DNA of 64,000 bases from Pseudaestuariivita atlantica (GTDB taxonomy: Bacteria > Pseudomonadota > Alphaproteobacteria > Rhodobacterales > Rhodobacteraceae). The stretch spans positions 62,001 to 126,000 of the forward strand of contig NZ_AQQZ01000007.1 in NCBI RefSeq assembly GCF_001205715.1, written 5' to 3'. A program made the translations under genes and the position numbers. Under the pieces are notes generated by a model. The model did not search any database. It was not told the origin of the DNA and worked only from the letters and a program-made list of their open reading frames with translations. This document shows, in pieces, positions 1 to 9,447 of the stretch (positions are counted from its first letter, which is position 1; each line of letters begins with the position of its first letter).

Positions 1-461
1 TTTCCGGCCTCGGCCAGTGCCCGCATCATCGCGGCGGCGTTGCCGAAGACCTCTGCCGGGTCCTCGTGATAGATCGGGACCAGCAGCGCGACGCGCAACG
101 CATCAGGCTGCGCATCCGTCGCGGCAGGGCGCTGCATGGCCAGACGGACAAGGCCCACCGTGGCGGTGCTGACCGCAAGGCAGATCCAGAAGAAGGTGAG
201 GGCAACCAGCCCCACAAGCACCCATTCCAGCCACGCAAACCCGTCATCGGCACGCCAGCGGGCAAAGGTGCCCGTCATCCACGCCGTTGTGCCAAGCGCG
301 GGCAGGAAGATCGCCGCGCGCCACGCCCAGATCTGGGCGGCCGCCACGATGCCGGGGGCGGATGCGTCGTACTCGGCCCGGTCCAGCGCCTGCACGGGCT
401 GTGCCAGCGGCGCCTCGGGCGGGACATCCGCCGTAGAAAGCGGAGCGGTCACGCCGTCCAT
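1..461 (-). CDS. opgH: Glucan biosynthesis glucosyltransferase OpgH (MdoH), N-terminal part
   Basis: Only the first 153 codons are in the window; the rest lies beyond base 1. OpgH is the inner-membrane enzyme that builds the beta-glucan backbone of osmoregulated periplasmic glucans from UDP-glucose. The reading frame shows a polar N-terminus, two membrane segments (about residues 47-64 and 78-104), then the start of a GT-A fold with RVALLVPIYHEDPAEV near residues 123-138. The ATG overlaps the end of opgG by 13 bases, so translation is probably coupled. Identification rests on this start and on the adjacent opgG and opgC; the catalytic motifs are outside the window. Confidence 0.88.
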   Translation of the reverse strand, partial: MDGVTAPLSTADVPPEAPLAQPVQALDRAEYDASAPGIVAAAQIWAWRAAIFLPALGTTAWMTGTFARWRADDGFAWLEWVLVGLVALTFFWICLAVSTATVGLVRLAMQRPAATDAQPDALRVALLVPIYHEDPAEVFGNAAAMMRALAEAG

Positions 462-1981
462 CGATACAGCCAAACTTCGGAAACCGAGGCATGGTCGCGC
501 ATCAGCTGCGCGCGCAATTCCATCGACCGCGCCTCACCCGGTTCGAAACTGAAGGCCAGCCGTGGGCCGCCGGTTTCAGGGTTCGTCTGCAAGATACCTT
601 CGGACACCTTGCCGCGGTTGCTGGAGGTGTGGATGACCAGATCGTCCCAGTCCTCGCCCAAGGCAGGATGCGGTTCGAAATCGATCGCTGCGGTGATCTT
701 TTCCTTGAACACATGGCCACGCCCCATGCGCGTGTTCAGAACCCGCGCCACATCCTTCACGCGCGGCGCGTCGTCGGTCCACGTCATGCGATAGCTGAGG
801 CTGTGTTCCGACCCCGCCGCCAGCGGCTCGCGCGGGCGCCAGTAGGCGACGATATTGTCGTAGATTTCCTTGTCCGTCGGGATTTCGACCAGCGTGACGG
901 CGCCTTTTCCCCAAGCCTCTCCCGGCGTGATCCAGAGCGTCGGGCGCTTGTGGTAAAGCGCTTCGAGGTCGGCAAAATCGGAAAAGCCGCGCGCGCGTTG
1001 TCCAAGCCCGAAACCCTGCGGATCGGTGTCGACAAAGCTCGACACCTGCAATTCGCGCGGGTTGGCGAGCGGTCGCCACAGCGCCTCGCCATTGCCGTTC
1101 AGGACGGTCAGCCCGTCGCTGTCATGTACGGCGGGGCGGAAATCGTCGAACCCCGTGCGGTTCGTCTCGTCGAAGAAGAACATCGACGTCAGGGGCGCGA
1201 TGCCCAGGTTGTCGAGCGCCCGGCGCGGCCAAAGCGTGACGCGCACGTCGACGATGGCGTCGTCGCCCGGCGTCAGGTCGAAATGGTAGATGCCTGTGAC
1301 CGAGGGGCTTTCCATCAGGGCGTGAACGCGGTGCATCGTTGCATCCGCGTCGGGGCGTTCGACCCAGAACCGGGTGAAGTCGGGAAATTCCTCTCCCATC
1401 TTGCCGGCGGTGTCGATGGCGAGGCCGCGGGCCGACAGGCCATAGACCTCCCCCTTGCCGATCACCCGGAAATAGCTGGCGCCCTGGAAGACGGCGTATT
1501 CCTGGAAATTGCCGTCACCGGTCAGGGGGGTGCGCAGGCGCAGGCCGGAATAGCCGCCGACGCCGTCAAGCGGCAGGTCCGGCGCGCGGTCGGTCTTGTC
1601 GAAGAGGTCCCAGTCGAATCCCAGTTCGCGGGCGATCCCGTCCTCGACCACGGCGACGCGCACGGGCGAGGGAAAGTAGAGGCCGGGGTGGAAGAGGTCG
1701 ACGCGCAGCGGCGCATCGGTGCCCGACCAGACGGCCTTTTGCGTGTTGAACCAGATCGACTTGTATTCGTCATAGCTCATCTTCTGCCACGCGTCGGGCA
1801 CCATGGGGCGCGGCTGGTAAGGGCGTGCAGCGATCTTGCGCGCCATCATGTTCAGCAGCGCCTCGCTGAACGGTGCCTCCGACACGACGCGCGGTCCCAT
1901 GCCTCCACCACCGCTGCCCACGGCGGCGGCGGGCGTGGCCGCCACGGCGGCCAGCAGGCGCAGGACCTCGCGCCGGATCAC
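449..1981 (-). CDS. opgG: Glucan biosynthesis protein OpgG (MdoG family)
   Basis: Periplasmic protein of about 510 residues, the usual OpgG length, needed for synthesis or branching of periplasmic glucans. I chose the GTG at 1981 because it overlaps the opgC stop as GTGA and is followed at once by a signal sequence with paired arginines (IRREVLRLLAAVAATPAAA). The upstream in-frame extension lies inside opgC and is not credible. The mature part begins with the family-typical FSEALLNMMARKIAARPY and continues as a beta-rich domain. It sits between opgC and opgH in one operon. OpgD is a close paralogue and cannot be excluded, but the direct link to opgH favours OpgG. Confidence 0.9.
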   Translation of the reverse strand: MIRREVLRLLAAVAATPAAAVGSGGGGMGPRVVSEAPFSEALLNMMARKIAARPYQPRPMVPDAWQKMSYDEYKSIWFNTQKAVWSGTDAPLRVDLFHPGLYFPSPVRVAVVEDGIARELGFDWDLFDKTDRAPDLPLDGVGGYSGLRLRTPLTGDGNFQEYAVFQGASYFRVIGKGEVYGLSARGLAIDTAGKMGEEFPDFTRFWVERPDADATMHRVHALMESPSVTGIYHFDLTPGDDAIVDVRVTLWPRRALDNLGIAPLTSMFFFDETNRTGFDDFRPAVHDSDGLTVLNGNGEALWRPLANPRELQVSSFVDTDPQGFGLGQRARGFSDFADLEALYHKRPTLWITPGEAWGKGAVTLVEIPTDKEIYDNIVAYWRPREPLAAGSEHSLSYRMTWTDDAPRVKDVARVLNTRMGRGHVFKEKITAAIDFEPHPALGEDWDDLVIHTSSNRGKVSEGILQTNPETGGPRLAFSFEPGEARSMELRAQLMRDHASVSEVWLYRWTA

Positions 1982-3261
1982 TTGCGCACCTTCCACGGCT
2001 GCGACTTGTAAAAGCCCGCGATGTAGGCGCAGCCGATGATCAGGCCGAAGCCGGCGAGGTTCACACCCGCGTTGATCCACGGATCACGCACGAGCCGCCC
2101 GCTGTCCGACAGGGTCGAGGTCTCGTCGAGCCACACGCCCAGAAGCCGCGCCAGCAGCATCGAGAAGACGAAGACCGCCAGTGATTGCTGCCCGACCTTC
2201 ACGATCAGCCGCATCACCGGCTGCAGCGCGTCATGCGCTGTCAGGCGCGCGCCGCCGGGGCCCACGAGAACCCATGCAAGGTAGGCCAGCGCCAGCATGT
2301 GCAGATAGCGCAGGAGGCCGAAATCGGTCTTGTGCGCCAAGACGCCCATGTCGCGCCGCCAGCCGCGCAGGGTATCGCGCACCGGGTCCCACCACTCGGG
2401 CAGCCACCCGAAATTGCGCAGGCCCACGGACGAGAAGAAGAACGACCAGACGACGAAAACCACGGCGAGGCCGATCAGCCAGCGGTTCACCGGCGGGGTG
2501 GGGATCCAGCCGATCATCAGGGCGAAGCCGGTAAAGAAGGCCAGTTGCCACCCGAACGGGTTGAAGAACCACGGCCGCGCGTTCGAACCTTCGGGGAACC
2601 ACAACTGCGCGGGCAATTGCAGGGGCGTGATGTCACCGTCCTGCCACAGCTCGGCAATTTCAAGGTTCGCGGCCAGCCACACCGCGCCCACGAACAGCGC
2701 CACCAGCCGCACGTCGATCCGCGCCAGCGCCATGACCAGCGGGATCATGGCGAGGATCACGAGGTACATCGGCAGGATGTCGAAATAGTTGGGCACATAG
2801 GTCAGCGTCATGAGGCCGATCACGTTGCCCTCGGGGTTGTTGAGGAAGGGGTAGAGGTTCAGCTGCCCGACATAGTCGCGCAGGTCGAACCCCAGCGCGT
2901 TGACGGCCAGCATGGTGGCGAGGATCACCATGAAGAGGCCGATATGCGCCCAGTAGACCTGCCAGACGCGGAAGCTGATGCGCAGGCTGCCCCAGCCCAG
3001 TCCACGGGTCTGGAACAGCTTGCCGAAGGCAATGGCGCTGGCCATGCCCGAGCAGAAGACGAACATCTCGGTCGCGTCCGACCAGCCCCAGCGCGCCGGG
3101 ATCCAGCGCGTCCACAGGTTGCCCGGCGTATGGGCGAGAAGGATGATGAACATCGCGATGCCGCGGAAGAAATCCAGCCGGATATCGCGCACTTTCTGTA
3201 CGGGCGTCGCCATGGTGGCCGCGTTTTGCGGGATTGCGTGGGGATCGGCAAGGCTCGCCAT
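1978..3261 (-). CDS. opgC: OpgC-family glucan succinyl/acyl modification protein
   Basis: Multi-span inner-membrane protein (427 aa) of the OpgC family, which transfers succinyl groups to periplasmic glucans. The N-terminus has the acyltransferase-like signature RLDFFRGIAMFIILLAHTPG near residues 28-47, followed by about ten hydrophobic segments and a short basic C-terminus. The stop overlaps the opgG start (GTGA), so opgC-opgG-opgH form one operon, in a different order from the R. sphaeroides opg operon. The ATG at 3261 gives a 16-residue polar leader before a second ATG at 3213, which is also possible as the start. Confidence 0.86.
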   Translation of the reverse strand: MASLADPHAIPQNAATMATPVQKVRDIRLDFFRGIAMFIILLAHTPGNLWTRWIPARWGWSDATEMFVFCSGMASAIAFGKLFQTRGLGWGSLRISFRVWQVYWAHIGLFMVILATMLAVNALGFDLRDYVGQLNLYPFLNNPEGNVIGLMTLTYVPNYFDILPMYLVILAMIPLVMALARIDVRLVALFVGAVWLAANLEIAELWQDGDITPLQLPAQLWFPEGSNARPWFFNPFGWQLAFFTGFALMIGWIPTPPVNRWLIGLAVVFVVWSFFFSSVGLRNFGWLPEWWDPVRDTLRGWRRDMGVLAHKTDFGLLRYLHMLALAYLAWVLVGPGGARLTAHDALQPVMRLIVKVGQQSLAVFVFSMLLARLLGVWLDETSTLSDSGRLVRDPWINAGVNLAGFGLIIGCAYIAGFYKSQPWKVRK

Positions 3262-3267
3262 GGCGGG

Positions 3268-4644
3268 CTATTCCGCCGGAAGCCGGTCATGCGCGGACCA
3301 TGGGCCGCGGGCATCTGCGATCAGGTCCATCCGAACCGTGGCAAAGCGATCCTCGCGGCCCGCGCGGCGGCGGGTGCGGTCACGCAGGATGTCCTCGGCC
3401 TCGTCGAGGAATCCGGCGCGGATGCCCGCGTCGATCGTCAGGCGTTCGAACACGTCGCGCTGGGCATGGCTGCCGCCGGCCTGCTGCATCGTGCCGCGCG
3501 CATGGGCGAGGTTCAGAAACGCGCTGCGGTAATCCCCGTCGCCAAACGCTTCGAGCCCGGTCGCGGCGCTGAGGCCCGGACGCGCCATGCGCGCCGTGAT
3601 CTCTGTTCTGGAGGTGGCCCGCGCATCGGCATGCAGTCGTTTGAGCATCGTGCCCACGGCCGCCTCCCGCCGCCCGCCGACCAGCGCCAGCATGTAGTGC
3701 AGATCGGCGAAGATCAGGCAGCCGTCTTCGGTCCGGTTGGCACACAGGTCCGCCAGTTCCTCCCACCGGTCGCCGACCTCGACGCCATCAAGCTCCAGCC
3801 GGGATAGCAGCGATGTCGCGTTCGAGATGTCGCGGTAATCGTCGGTCTTCTCGGCCCGGATCTGGTCGTCGTATAGGGCGAGCACGGTTGCGGTCTCCCC
3901 CTGGTCGAGATGCATCAGCGCCTTGTGCCACCAGACGTGGTAGCGGAAATTGTTGCAATGTGCCCAGGCCGCTTCCCGCCCGGTCAGCCAGCCGAGGCCC
4001 GCGCGGGAATTGCCCGTCATGTCATGCACATGCGCAACCGCATGCAGCCCCCATGCGTCGTCGGGGCACAGCGAAAGCCCCATCCGGCCCGCGGTTTCGG
4101 CCTGTTCGTACTCCCCGGTCTCTTCCAGCGCGAAGGCATAGCATCCCATCAGGTAGCCGCGCGCAGGGTGGTCTGGCGCGTAATGCGGCAGGACCGCCTC
4201 GATCGAGGCGCGCATGCCCTTGCTGTCACCCAGAACGAAGCGGATCGCGTGGCCAAGCTTCATGGCAAAGGCGTCTTCGGGATGGGTGGCGAGGATCACC
4301 TCCATCTCGGCCACGGCCTGGCTCGGACGCCCGGCAAGGTAGGCCGTCAGTGCACGGACCACGCCGATCTCGCGGTCGGTCGGCGGGATGCGGTCGGCGG
4401 CGGCAAGGGCGGCGGCGTGCGCCTCTTGCGCGGTGTCCATCAATTCGCGCCGGCCCAGCAGGACGTAGAACAGGCCCTTGGCGGCGTGGGCCATGGCAAA
4501 ATCGGGATCGGCCGCCAGCGCCGCGCCCAGATGTTCGGGCGCCGCTGCCGAATGGGCAAGAAAGGCGGTCACCAGGCTGTCCCACGCCTTGCCGGCATCG
4601 GGACTGGACACGGTTACGGGGTAGCCGAACTGGTCATGGTGCAT
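3268..4644 (-). CDS. Tetratricopeptide repeat protein of the TTC38 type
   Basis: A 458-residue soluble alpha-helical repeat protein resembling the TTC38 family shared by bacteria and animals; the function is unknown. Family-like stretches are MAHAAKGLFYVLLGRRE near residue 50, the histidine-rich GLHAVAHVHDMTG near residues 194-206, and YHVWWHKALMHLD near 230. No signal peptide or membrane segment is seen. It ends 6 bases before opgC on the same strand, so it could be co-transcribed with the opg genes, but nothing links it to glucan synthesis. The start is the first ATG in a frame that is coherent throughout. Confidence 0.8.
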   Translation of the reverse strand: MHHDQFGYPVTVSSPDAGKAWDSLVTAFLAHSAAAPEHLGAALAADPDFAMAHAAKGLFYVLLGRRELMDTAQEAHAAALAAADRIPPTDREIGVVRALTAYLAGRPSQAVAEMEVILATHPEDAFAMKLGHAIRFVLGDSKGMRASIEAVLPHYAPDHPARGYLMGCYAFALEETGEYEQAETAGRMGLSLCPDDAWGLHAVAHVHDMTGNSRAGLGWLTGREAAWAHCNNFRYHVWWHKALMHLDQGETATVLALYDDQIRAEKTDDYRDISNATSLLSRLELDGVEVGDRWEELADLCANRTEDGCLIFADLHYMLALVGGRREAAVGTMLKRLHADARATSRTEITARMARPGLSAATGLEAFGDGDYRSAFLNLAHARGTMQQAGGSHAQRDVFERLTIDAGIRAGFLDEAEDILRDRTRRRAGREDRFATVRMDLIADARGPWSAHDRLPAE

Positions 4645-4822
4645 CGCTCAACTGTCCTTGCTGCCAAAGCGGTCCAAGGTGGCGTAGCGTGCCGTACCCC
4701 CGTCGCACAATCCTTGCATATGCAACATCACCATGTCGTGACAGGGTGTGAGCCGGAACCTGCCCGGCGCCCCCCGCATATCCCGCAACACTTTGCCGAT
4801 GGCGCGTTTTTCGCGGCGCGGC

Positions 4823-5290
4823 TCATGGATTGCCCGCGTTTTGGGCGATCTGCGAAAAGACCGTGTCAAGCTCGGCGGCGAGGTCCGACAAGGCCAGACC
4901 GCCCTCGTCGAAATAGGGGGCGAAGACCGCCGTGGGGGTCTTGTAGCTGAGCGTGGCCGTGCCGTCGGCGTTCTCGGTCACGTACAGGCGGATCGGTGCC
5001 TCGATCCCCGCCGCGACGGATGCGTCGAGCATCCGGCGGGCGTAATCGTTGCGATACAGCCCGAAGACGCGGTTGCCGGGGATCGTGTGCCCCTGCATCC
5101 GCGCGCCATCGCTGGCGCTGGCCTGTGTCACGATGTTGATGGGCGCGTCCTTCACCGCCGCGCGCACCCGCTGGACGAGGTCGGCATAGGTATGGATCGT
5201 GGGCAAGACGACCCATCCGTCGCGCGGTTCAAGCGCGGCGGCGGGCGACAGTGACAGGGCAAGAAACAGGGCGGCGAGCAGGGGGCGCAT
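4823..5290 (-). CDS. Secreted DUF302 protein
   Basis: A 155-residue protein with a clear N-terminal signal peptide (MRPLLAALFLALSLSPAAA) and a DUF302 domain, a small alpha/beta fold of unknown function. The C-terminal half carries the typical pattern APIRLYVTENADGTATLSYKTP followed by a short helix. A second secreted DUF302 protein lies in the sox region (44138-44572). It stands alone between the TPR gene and the CoA-transferase. The 178 bases on its downstream side contain only an unconvincing 73-codon frame. Confidence 0.8.
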   Translation of the reverse strand: MRPLLAALFLALSLSPAAALEPRDGWVVLPTIHTYADLVQRVRAAVKDAPINIVTQASASDGARMQGHTIPGNRVFGLYRNDYARRMLDASVAAGIEAPIRLYVTENADGTATLSYKTPTAVFAPYFDEGGLALSDLAAELDTVFSQIAQNAGNP

Positions 5291-5364
5291 GGCGGTTCTC
5301 CGGTCTTGGGTGACGCCTGCCTTGTCCCAACTTACCGCCGATGCACCAAATCAACTCGCCGCGA

Positions 5365-6537
5365 TCACGGGTCGAGGGAGGACAGGACCTCGTCGGTATC
5401 CGCACCGACCGAAGGTGGCGGGCGGCGGTAGGTGACGGGCGTGGCCGAGAAGTTGAGCGGATTGCCCAAGAGCGTCACCGCCCCGTCCGCGCTGCCCGGC
5501 ACGGGCATCGACACCGTCATGCCCCGCGCCTGCGCCTGGTCCGATCCAAGCGCCTGCGCCACGTCGTTGACCGGGCCGACCGGTACCTTGCGCGCTTCAA
5601 GCCCCGCGATCACCGCGTCCATGGCGTGCTGACGCATGGCGTCGGCGATCATCGGCTCCAGCCGCGCGCGGTTGTTCAGGCGGGCGGTGTTGGTGGCGAA
5701 ATCCGGGTCGTCGGCCCAGCCGGGCTGGCCGAGGAAATCGCAGAAGCGCGCGAACTGCGCGTCGTTGCCCACCGCGACAATCACGTGCCCGTCGGAGGTT
5801 GCAAAGACGTCGTAGGGCACGATGTTCACATGCGCGTTGCCGATCCGCGACGGCACATTGCCCGAGGTCAGGTAATTGGTGCCCTGGTTGATCAGCCACG
5901 CCATTTGCGTGTCCACCAGCGCGAGGTCGATGTGCTGGCCTTCGCCCGTCCGGTCGCGGTGGCGCAGCGCGGCGAGGATGCCGACAGTCGCGTACATCCC
6001 GCACATCACGTCCGCGATGCCCACGCCGACCTTCATGGGCGGTCTGTCGGCCTCTCCGGTCAGCGACATGATCCCGCCATAGCCCTGCGCCATCAGGTCG
6101 TATCCGGGCTTGTCGCGGTTCGGTCCGGTTTGCCCGAACCCGCTGATCGAACAATAGACAAGGCCCGGATGCGCCGCGCAGAGCGTCGCGTGATCCAGCC
6201 CGTACTTGGCCAGCCCGCCGGGTTTGAAATTCTCGATCACCACATCGGCGCGGGCGGCGAGCTTGCGGATGGTCTCCTGCCCCTCGGCAGACGCAAGATC
6301 GACCGTCACGGATTTCTTGTTGCGGTTGGCGCACATGTAGTAGGCCGACAAATCCGTCGGCTGTCCGTCTTCGCCCATCACGTAAGGTGGCCCCCAGCCG
6401 CGCGTATCGTCGCCTTTGCCCGGCGCCTCGATCTTGATGACCTCGGCCCCCAGATCGCCCAGAAGCTGCGTGCAGGTCGGCCCGGCGAGGATGCGCGACA
6501 GGTCCAGCACGAAAAGTCCGTCCAGCGGTCCCGGCAT
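5365..6537 (-). CDS. Class III CoA-transferase (CaiB/BaiF family)
   Basis: About 390 residues. Family III enzymes move CoA between carboxylic acids through an aspartyl-CoA intermediate. The start at 6537 follows a good ribosome site (GGGAGGATC) that overlaps the end of the upstream gene. Visible motifs are the N-terminal VLDLSRILAGPTCTQLLGDLGAEVIK, cited here as VLDLSRILAGP plus LGDLGAEVIKIE, NKKSVTVDL, and GYDLMAQGYGG, which holds the expected catalytic Asp. It is translationally close to the ThDP enzyme at 6539-8146. The pairing recalls formyl-CoA transferase with oxalyl-CoA decarboxylase, or 2-hydroxyacyl-CoA pathways, but the substrate is not readable from sequence. Confidence 0.87.
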   Translation of the reverse strand: MPGPLDGLFVLDLSRILAGPTCTQLLGDLGAEVIKIEAPGKGDDTRGWGPPYVMGEDGQPTDLSAYYMCANRNKKSVTVDLASAEGQETIRKLAARADVVIENFKPGGLAKYGLDHATLCAAHPGLVYCSISGFGQTGPNRDKPGYDLMAQGYGGIMSLTGEADRPPMKVGVGIADVMCGMYATVGILAALRHRDRTGEGQHIDLALVDTQMAWLINQGTNYLTSGNVPSRIGNAHVNIVPYDVFATSDGHVIVAVGNDAQFARFCDFLGQPGWADDPDFATNTARLNNRARLEPMIADAMRQHAMDAVIAGLEARKVPVGPVNDVAQALGSDQAQARGMTVSMPVPGSADGAVTLLGNPLNFSATPVTYRRPPPSVGADTDEVLSSLDP

Positions 6538-6538
6538 G

Positions 6539-8146
6539 TCAGATCCTCCCATCGTAAGACTGGCGGTCAATCTCCGCCGCGATCACGGTGACGCGGTCGG
6601 CGGTCAGCGCCGTTGCCATGGCGGCGTGCAGCTCTTCGCGGGAACGGACCGTGTGACCGTACCCGCCGAAACCGCGGGCGATGGCCGCGAAATCGAAATG
6701 GCCGAAATCGACGGCGGCGTTGGGCAATTGCCGCTCGCGCTGCTTCTTCTCGATCAGGGCGAGGGAGGCGTCGACGAAGACCACGATGATGACCGGCAGG
6801 CCGAGGTCGAGCGCGGTGGAGACCTCTCCGGCGACCATCATGAACCCGGCATCGCCCACGAAGGCCACGACCGGGCGGTCGGGTTCGGCCAGTTTCGCGC
6901 CAAACGCCAGCGGCATCGCGCAGCCCATCGTGCAAAGCGCCGAGGATTGCAGCAGCGTGCGCGGCGCGCGGCAGGTCCACATCTGGCTGAGGAGAATGCG
7001 GTGCGCGCCACTGTCGACGGTGGCGATGGCGTCGGCGGGCAAGGCCGCCTCGACCTCGTCTATCACCGCAGCTGCGCCCCACAGGTCATTGACCGGGAAC
7101 AGTTTTGCCAATTCGGACCTGACCGCCTGCACCTCGCCATTCGCCCAAGTCTCACGCGGCGTGGCCGCCTTCGACAAGGCCTCGAGCGTGGCGCGGGTGT
7201 TGCCCACGACGTTGAGCGTGGCCTGGTGCATGTACTGGTGGTTCGGCACGGCGGCGATGTCGATCACGCGGGTGCGGGCGGGGTCCCACACGTCGCGCCA
7301 GCCGGGCCGCATCTCGATCGGGTCATATCCGGCGCACAGGATCAGGTCGGATTGCTGCACGAAGGGCACCAGCGCCGAATCGGCAAGTGGAGAAAGCCCC
7401 GCACCGCCAAGGCTTAGGGCGTGATCTTCATCCAGAATCCCCTTGGCCTTGTAGGTCGTGATGACGGGTATCCGGAAGCGTTCGGCCATGCCCCGCACGG
7501 CGTCGCCCGCATCTTCGTTCATCGCATCGAGGCCTGCGATCATCACCGGGCGCTCGGCCTCTGACAGCCACGCCGCGGCTTGAGAAAGGTCGGCGGGCAC
7601 GGCGGGCATGGCGGCGGGCCTGCGGGTCAGGCGCGCCACGGTGACGGGGGTATTCGCGACACCGATGGGCACGTCGATATGGACCGGGCCGGGGCGGTCC
7701 TCGGTCGCGATGGTCACGGCCTTGTCGGCGACGATGTCGCAGGCCTCTGCCGTCAGCCGGAACGACGCCTTGGTGATCGGGCGGAGCACCGCCTGCTGGT
7801 CCACGACCTGGTGGGTATAGGTTTCGGCCTCTGCCGCGTCGACGCAACCCGCCAGCACGATCAGCGGCACGCGGTCCTGATGGGCATTTGCGATGGCGTT
7901 GATGCCGTTCAGGATGCCGGGGCCCAGCGTGGCAATCAGGATGCCGGGCGCGCCTGTGCGGTGCCAGACCCCTTCGGCCATGAAGGCGGCGGCGTTTTCG
8001 TGGCGGGCCAGCACGCAGGAAATGCCCGCCTTTTCCAGCGCGTCGACCAGCGTCAGCACCTCTCCTCCGGGCATTCCGAAGGCGTGGCGGCACCCGGCCT
8101 CGTAAAGCCGTTCGGCAAGGTAATCGGCGGCGCGTTTGTCCGGCAT
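6539..8146 (-). CDS. Thiamine diphosphate-dependent enzyme, acetolactate synthase-like
   Basis: A 535-residue enzyme with the three-domain layout of the acetolactate synthase/decarboxylase superfamily. The N-terminal Pyr domain has GMPGGEVLTLVDAL and the activating Glu in VLARHENAAAFMAEG, a central Rossmann domain follows, and the C-terminal PP domain has GDAGFMMVAGE. The second half of the ThDP signature reads VVFVDASLALIEKK, so the usual NN is replaced by VD. I start at 8146 (GGGAGAGA upstream) because the longer frame is arginine/proline-rich and lacks similarity. It forms a two-gene operon with the CoA-transferase. Candidates are a sulfopyruvate or phosphonopyruvate decarboxylase-like enzyme or an acyl-CoA lyase; true IlvB is less likely. 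Confidence 0.83.
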   Translation of the reverse strand: MPDKRAADYLAERLYEAGCRHAFGMPGGEVLTLVDALEKAGISCVLARHENAAAFMAEGVWHRTGAPGILIATLGPGILNGINAIANAHQDRVPLIVLAGCVDAAEAETYTHQVVDQQAVLRPITKASFRLTAEACDIVADKAVTIATEDRPGPVHIDVPIGVANTPVTVARLTRRPAAMPAVPADLSQAAAWLSEAERPVMIAGLDAMNEDAGDAVRGMAERFRIPVITTYKAKGILDEDHALSLGGAGLSPLADSALVPFVQQSDLILCAGYDPIEMRPGWRDVWDPARTRVIDIAAVPNHQYMHQATLNVVGNTRATLEALSKAATPRETWANGEVQAVRSELAKLFPVNDLWGAAAVIDEVEAALPADAIATVDSGAHRILLSQMWTCRAPRTLLQSSALCTMGCAMPLAFGAKLAEPDRPVVAFVGDAGFMMVAGEVSTALDLGLPVIIVVFVDASLALIEKKQRERQLPNAAVDFGHFDFAAIARGFGGYGHTVRSREELHAAMATALTADRVTVIAAEIDRQSYDGRI

Positions 8147-8226
8147 GGCATCTCTCCCGTCGGGCCTGTCTTGCCGAAGGGCGGGCGGCGGCGCAAGACG
8201 CACTCACGCCCAAGTGAGGGGAAGGG

Positions 8227-8303
8227 TGGTAGGCCCGGCAGGACTTGAACCCGCAACCAAAGCGTTATGAGCGCTCTGCTCTAACCAATTGAGCTACAGG
8301 CCC
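8227..8303 (-). tRNA. tRNA with CAU anticodon, probably tRNA-Ile2 (lysidine type)
   Basis: A 77-base cloverleaf on the minus strand with encoded CCA. The 5' acceptor GGGCCTG pairs with CGGGCCT (terminal G-T), the D stem is GCTC/GAGC, the anticodon stem is GAGCG/CGCTT around loop CTCATAA, and the T stem is GCGGG/CCTGC. The anticodon is CAU. Bases 4 and 5 of the acceptor are both C, as in TilS-recognised tRNA-Ile2; E. coli elongator tRNA-Met has U4-A5. It also lacks initiator-type features. I therefore prefer isoleucine (AUA codons) over methionine. Confidence 0.9.
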
Positions 8304-8400
8304 TCCGCGCACGTGTTTGGCAATGGCGGCGAGGGGCGTCAAGGGCCGTGGACTCGCGCGCACGGCTCGCGTATCCGGGGCGCAAAACGAGGGACCGACC

Positions 8401-9447
8401 ATGAGCCAAGCCAAGAACGGCCTGACCTATGCAGAGGCAGGGGTGGATATCGACGCGGGCAACGCGCTGGTGGAACGGATCAAGCCCGCCGCCAAGCGCA
8501 CGATGCGGCCCGGTGTCATGGCTGGGCTGGGCGGGTTCGGCGGGTTGTTCGACCTGAAGGCGGCGGGGTTCACCGATCCCGTGCTGGTCGCCGCGACCGA
8601 CGGTGTCGGCACCAAGCTGCGGATCGCCATCGATACCGGCCATGTCGGCGGCGTGGGCATCGACCTTGTGGCGATGTGCGTGAACGACCTTGTGTGCCAG
8701 GGCGCCGAGCCGCTGTTTTTCCTCGACTATTTCGCCACCGGCGCGCTGGACGTGGACCGCGCGACCGCGATCGTCGAAGGCATCGCCGAGGGTTGCGTGC
8801 GGTCAGGCTGCGCGCTGATCGGGGGCGAAACCGCCGAGATGCCGGGCATGTACGAGGGCGCGGATTTCGACCTTGCAGGCTTTGCCGTCGGCGCGATGGA
8901 ACGCGGCACGGCGCTGCCTGCGGGCGTGGGTGAGGGCGATGTGCTTCTGGGCCTCACCTCGGACGGGGTGCATTCGAACGGCTATTCGCTGGTGCGCCGC
9001 ATCGTCGAGATGTCGGGGCTGGGCTGGGACGCGGCCTCGCCCTTTGGCGACGGCACGCTGGGCGAGGCGCTGCTGACGCCCACGCGGCTCTACGTCAAAC
9101 CGGCGCTGGCGGCGATCAAGACGGGCGGCGTGCATGGGCTGGCGCATATCACCGGCGGCGGCATCACCGAGAACCTGCCGCGTGTCCTGCCTGACGCGCT
9201 TGGGGCCGAAGTAGATCTGACCGCATGGAAACTGCCACCCGTGTTCCGCTGGCTGGCCGAGGTGGGCGGCGTCGAAGAGGCCGAGATGCTGAAGACGTTC
9301 AATGCCGGGATCGGGATGATCGTTGTCGCCGCCGCGTCCGAGGCCGAAGCCGTCGCCGTCGCGCTGCACGAAGCGGGCGAGACGGTCGTGCCGCTGGGTC
9401 GCGTCGTCGAAGGCAAGGGCGTCCGGTATTCGGGGGCGCTTGCGTGA
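8401..9447 (+). CDS. purM: Phosphoribosylformylglycinamidine cyclo-ligase PurM
   Basis: AIR synthase, the fifth step of purine synthesis: it closes FGAM to AIR using ATP. The protein is 348 residues, the normal length. Motifs include the N-terminal [35 protein letters not shown], the conserved [20 protein letters not shown] region, [12 protein letters not shown], and [13 protein letters not shown]. The ATG at 8401 is chosen because the family N-terminus begins there; the upstream in-frame segment overlaps the tRNA flank. The stop overlaps the purN GTG as GTGA, giving a purM-purN pair as in many bacteria. Confidence 0.97.
   Translation: MSQAKNGLTYAEAGVDIDAGNALVERIKPAAKRTMRPGVMAGLGGFGGLFDLKAAGFTDPVLVAATDGVGTKLRIAIDTGHVGGVGIDLVAMCVNDLVCQGAEPLFFLDYFATGALDVDRATAIVEGIAEGCVRSGCALIGGETAEMPGMYEGADFDLAGFAVGAMERGTALPAGVGEGDVLLGLTSDGVHSNGYSLVRRIVEMSGLGWDAASPFGDGTLGEALLTPTRLYVKPALAAIKTGGVHGLAHITGGGITENLPRVLPDALGAEVDLTAWKLPPVFRWLAEVGGVEEAEMLKTFNAGIGMIVVAAASEAEAVAVALHEAGETVVPLGRVVEGKGVRYSGALA

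Noticed and set aside
491-2011. Plus-strand 506-codon frame opposite opgG
   Set aside because: Shadow of opgG caused by high GC; no homology-like motifs.
4648-4869. Small minus-strand frame of 73 codons between the DUF302 and TPR genes
   Set aside because: Overlaps the end of the DUF302 gene, lacks a good ribosome site, and has no recognisable family.
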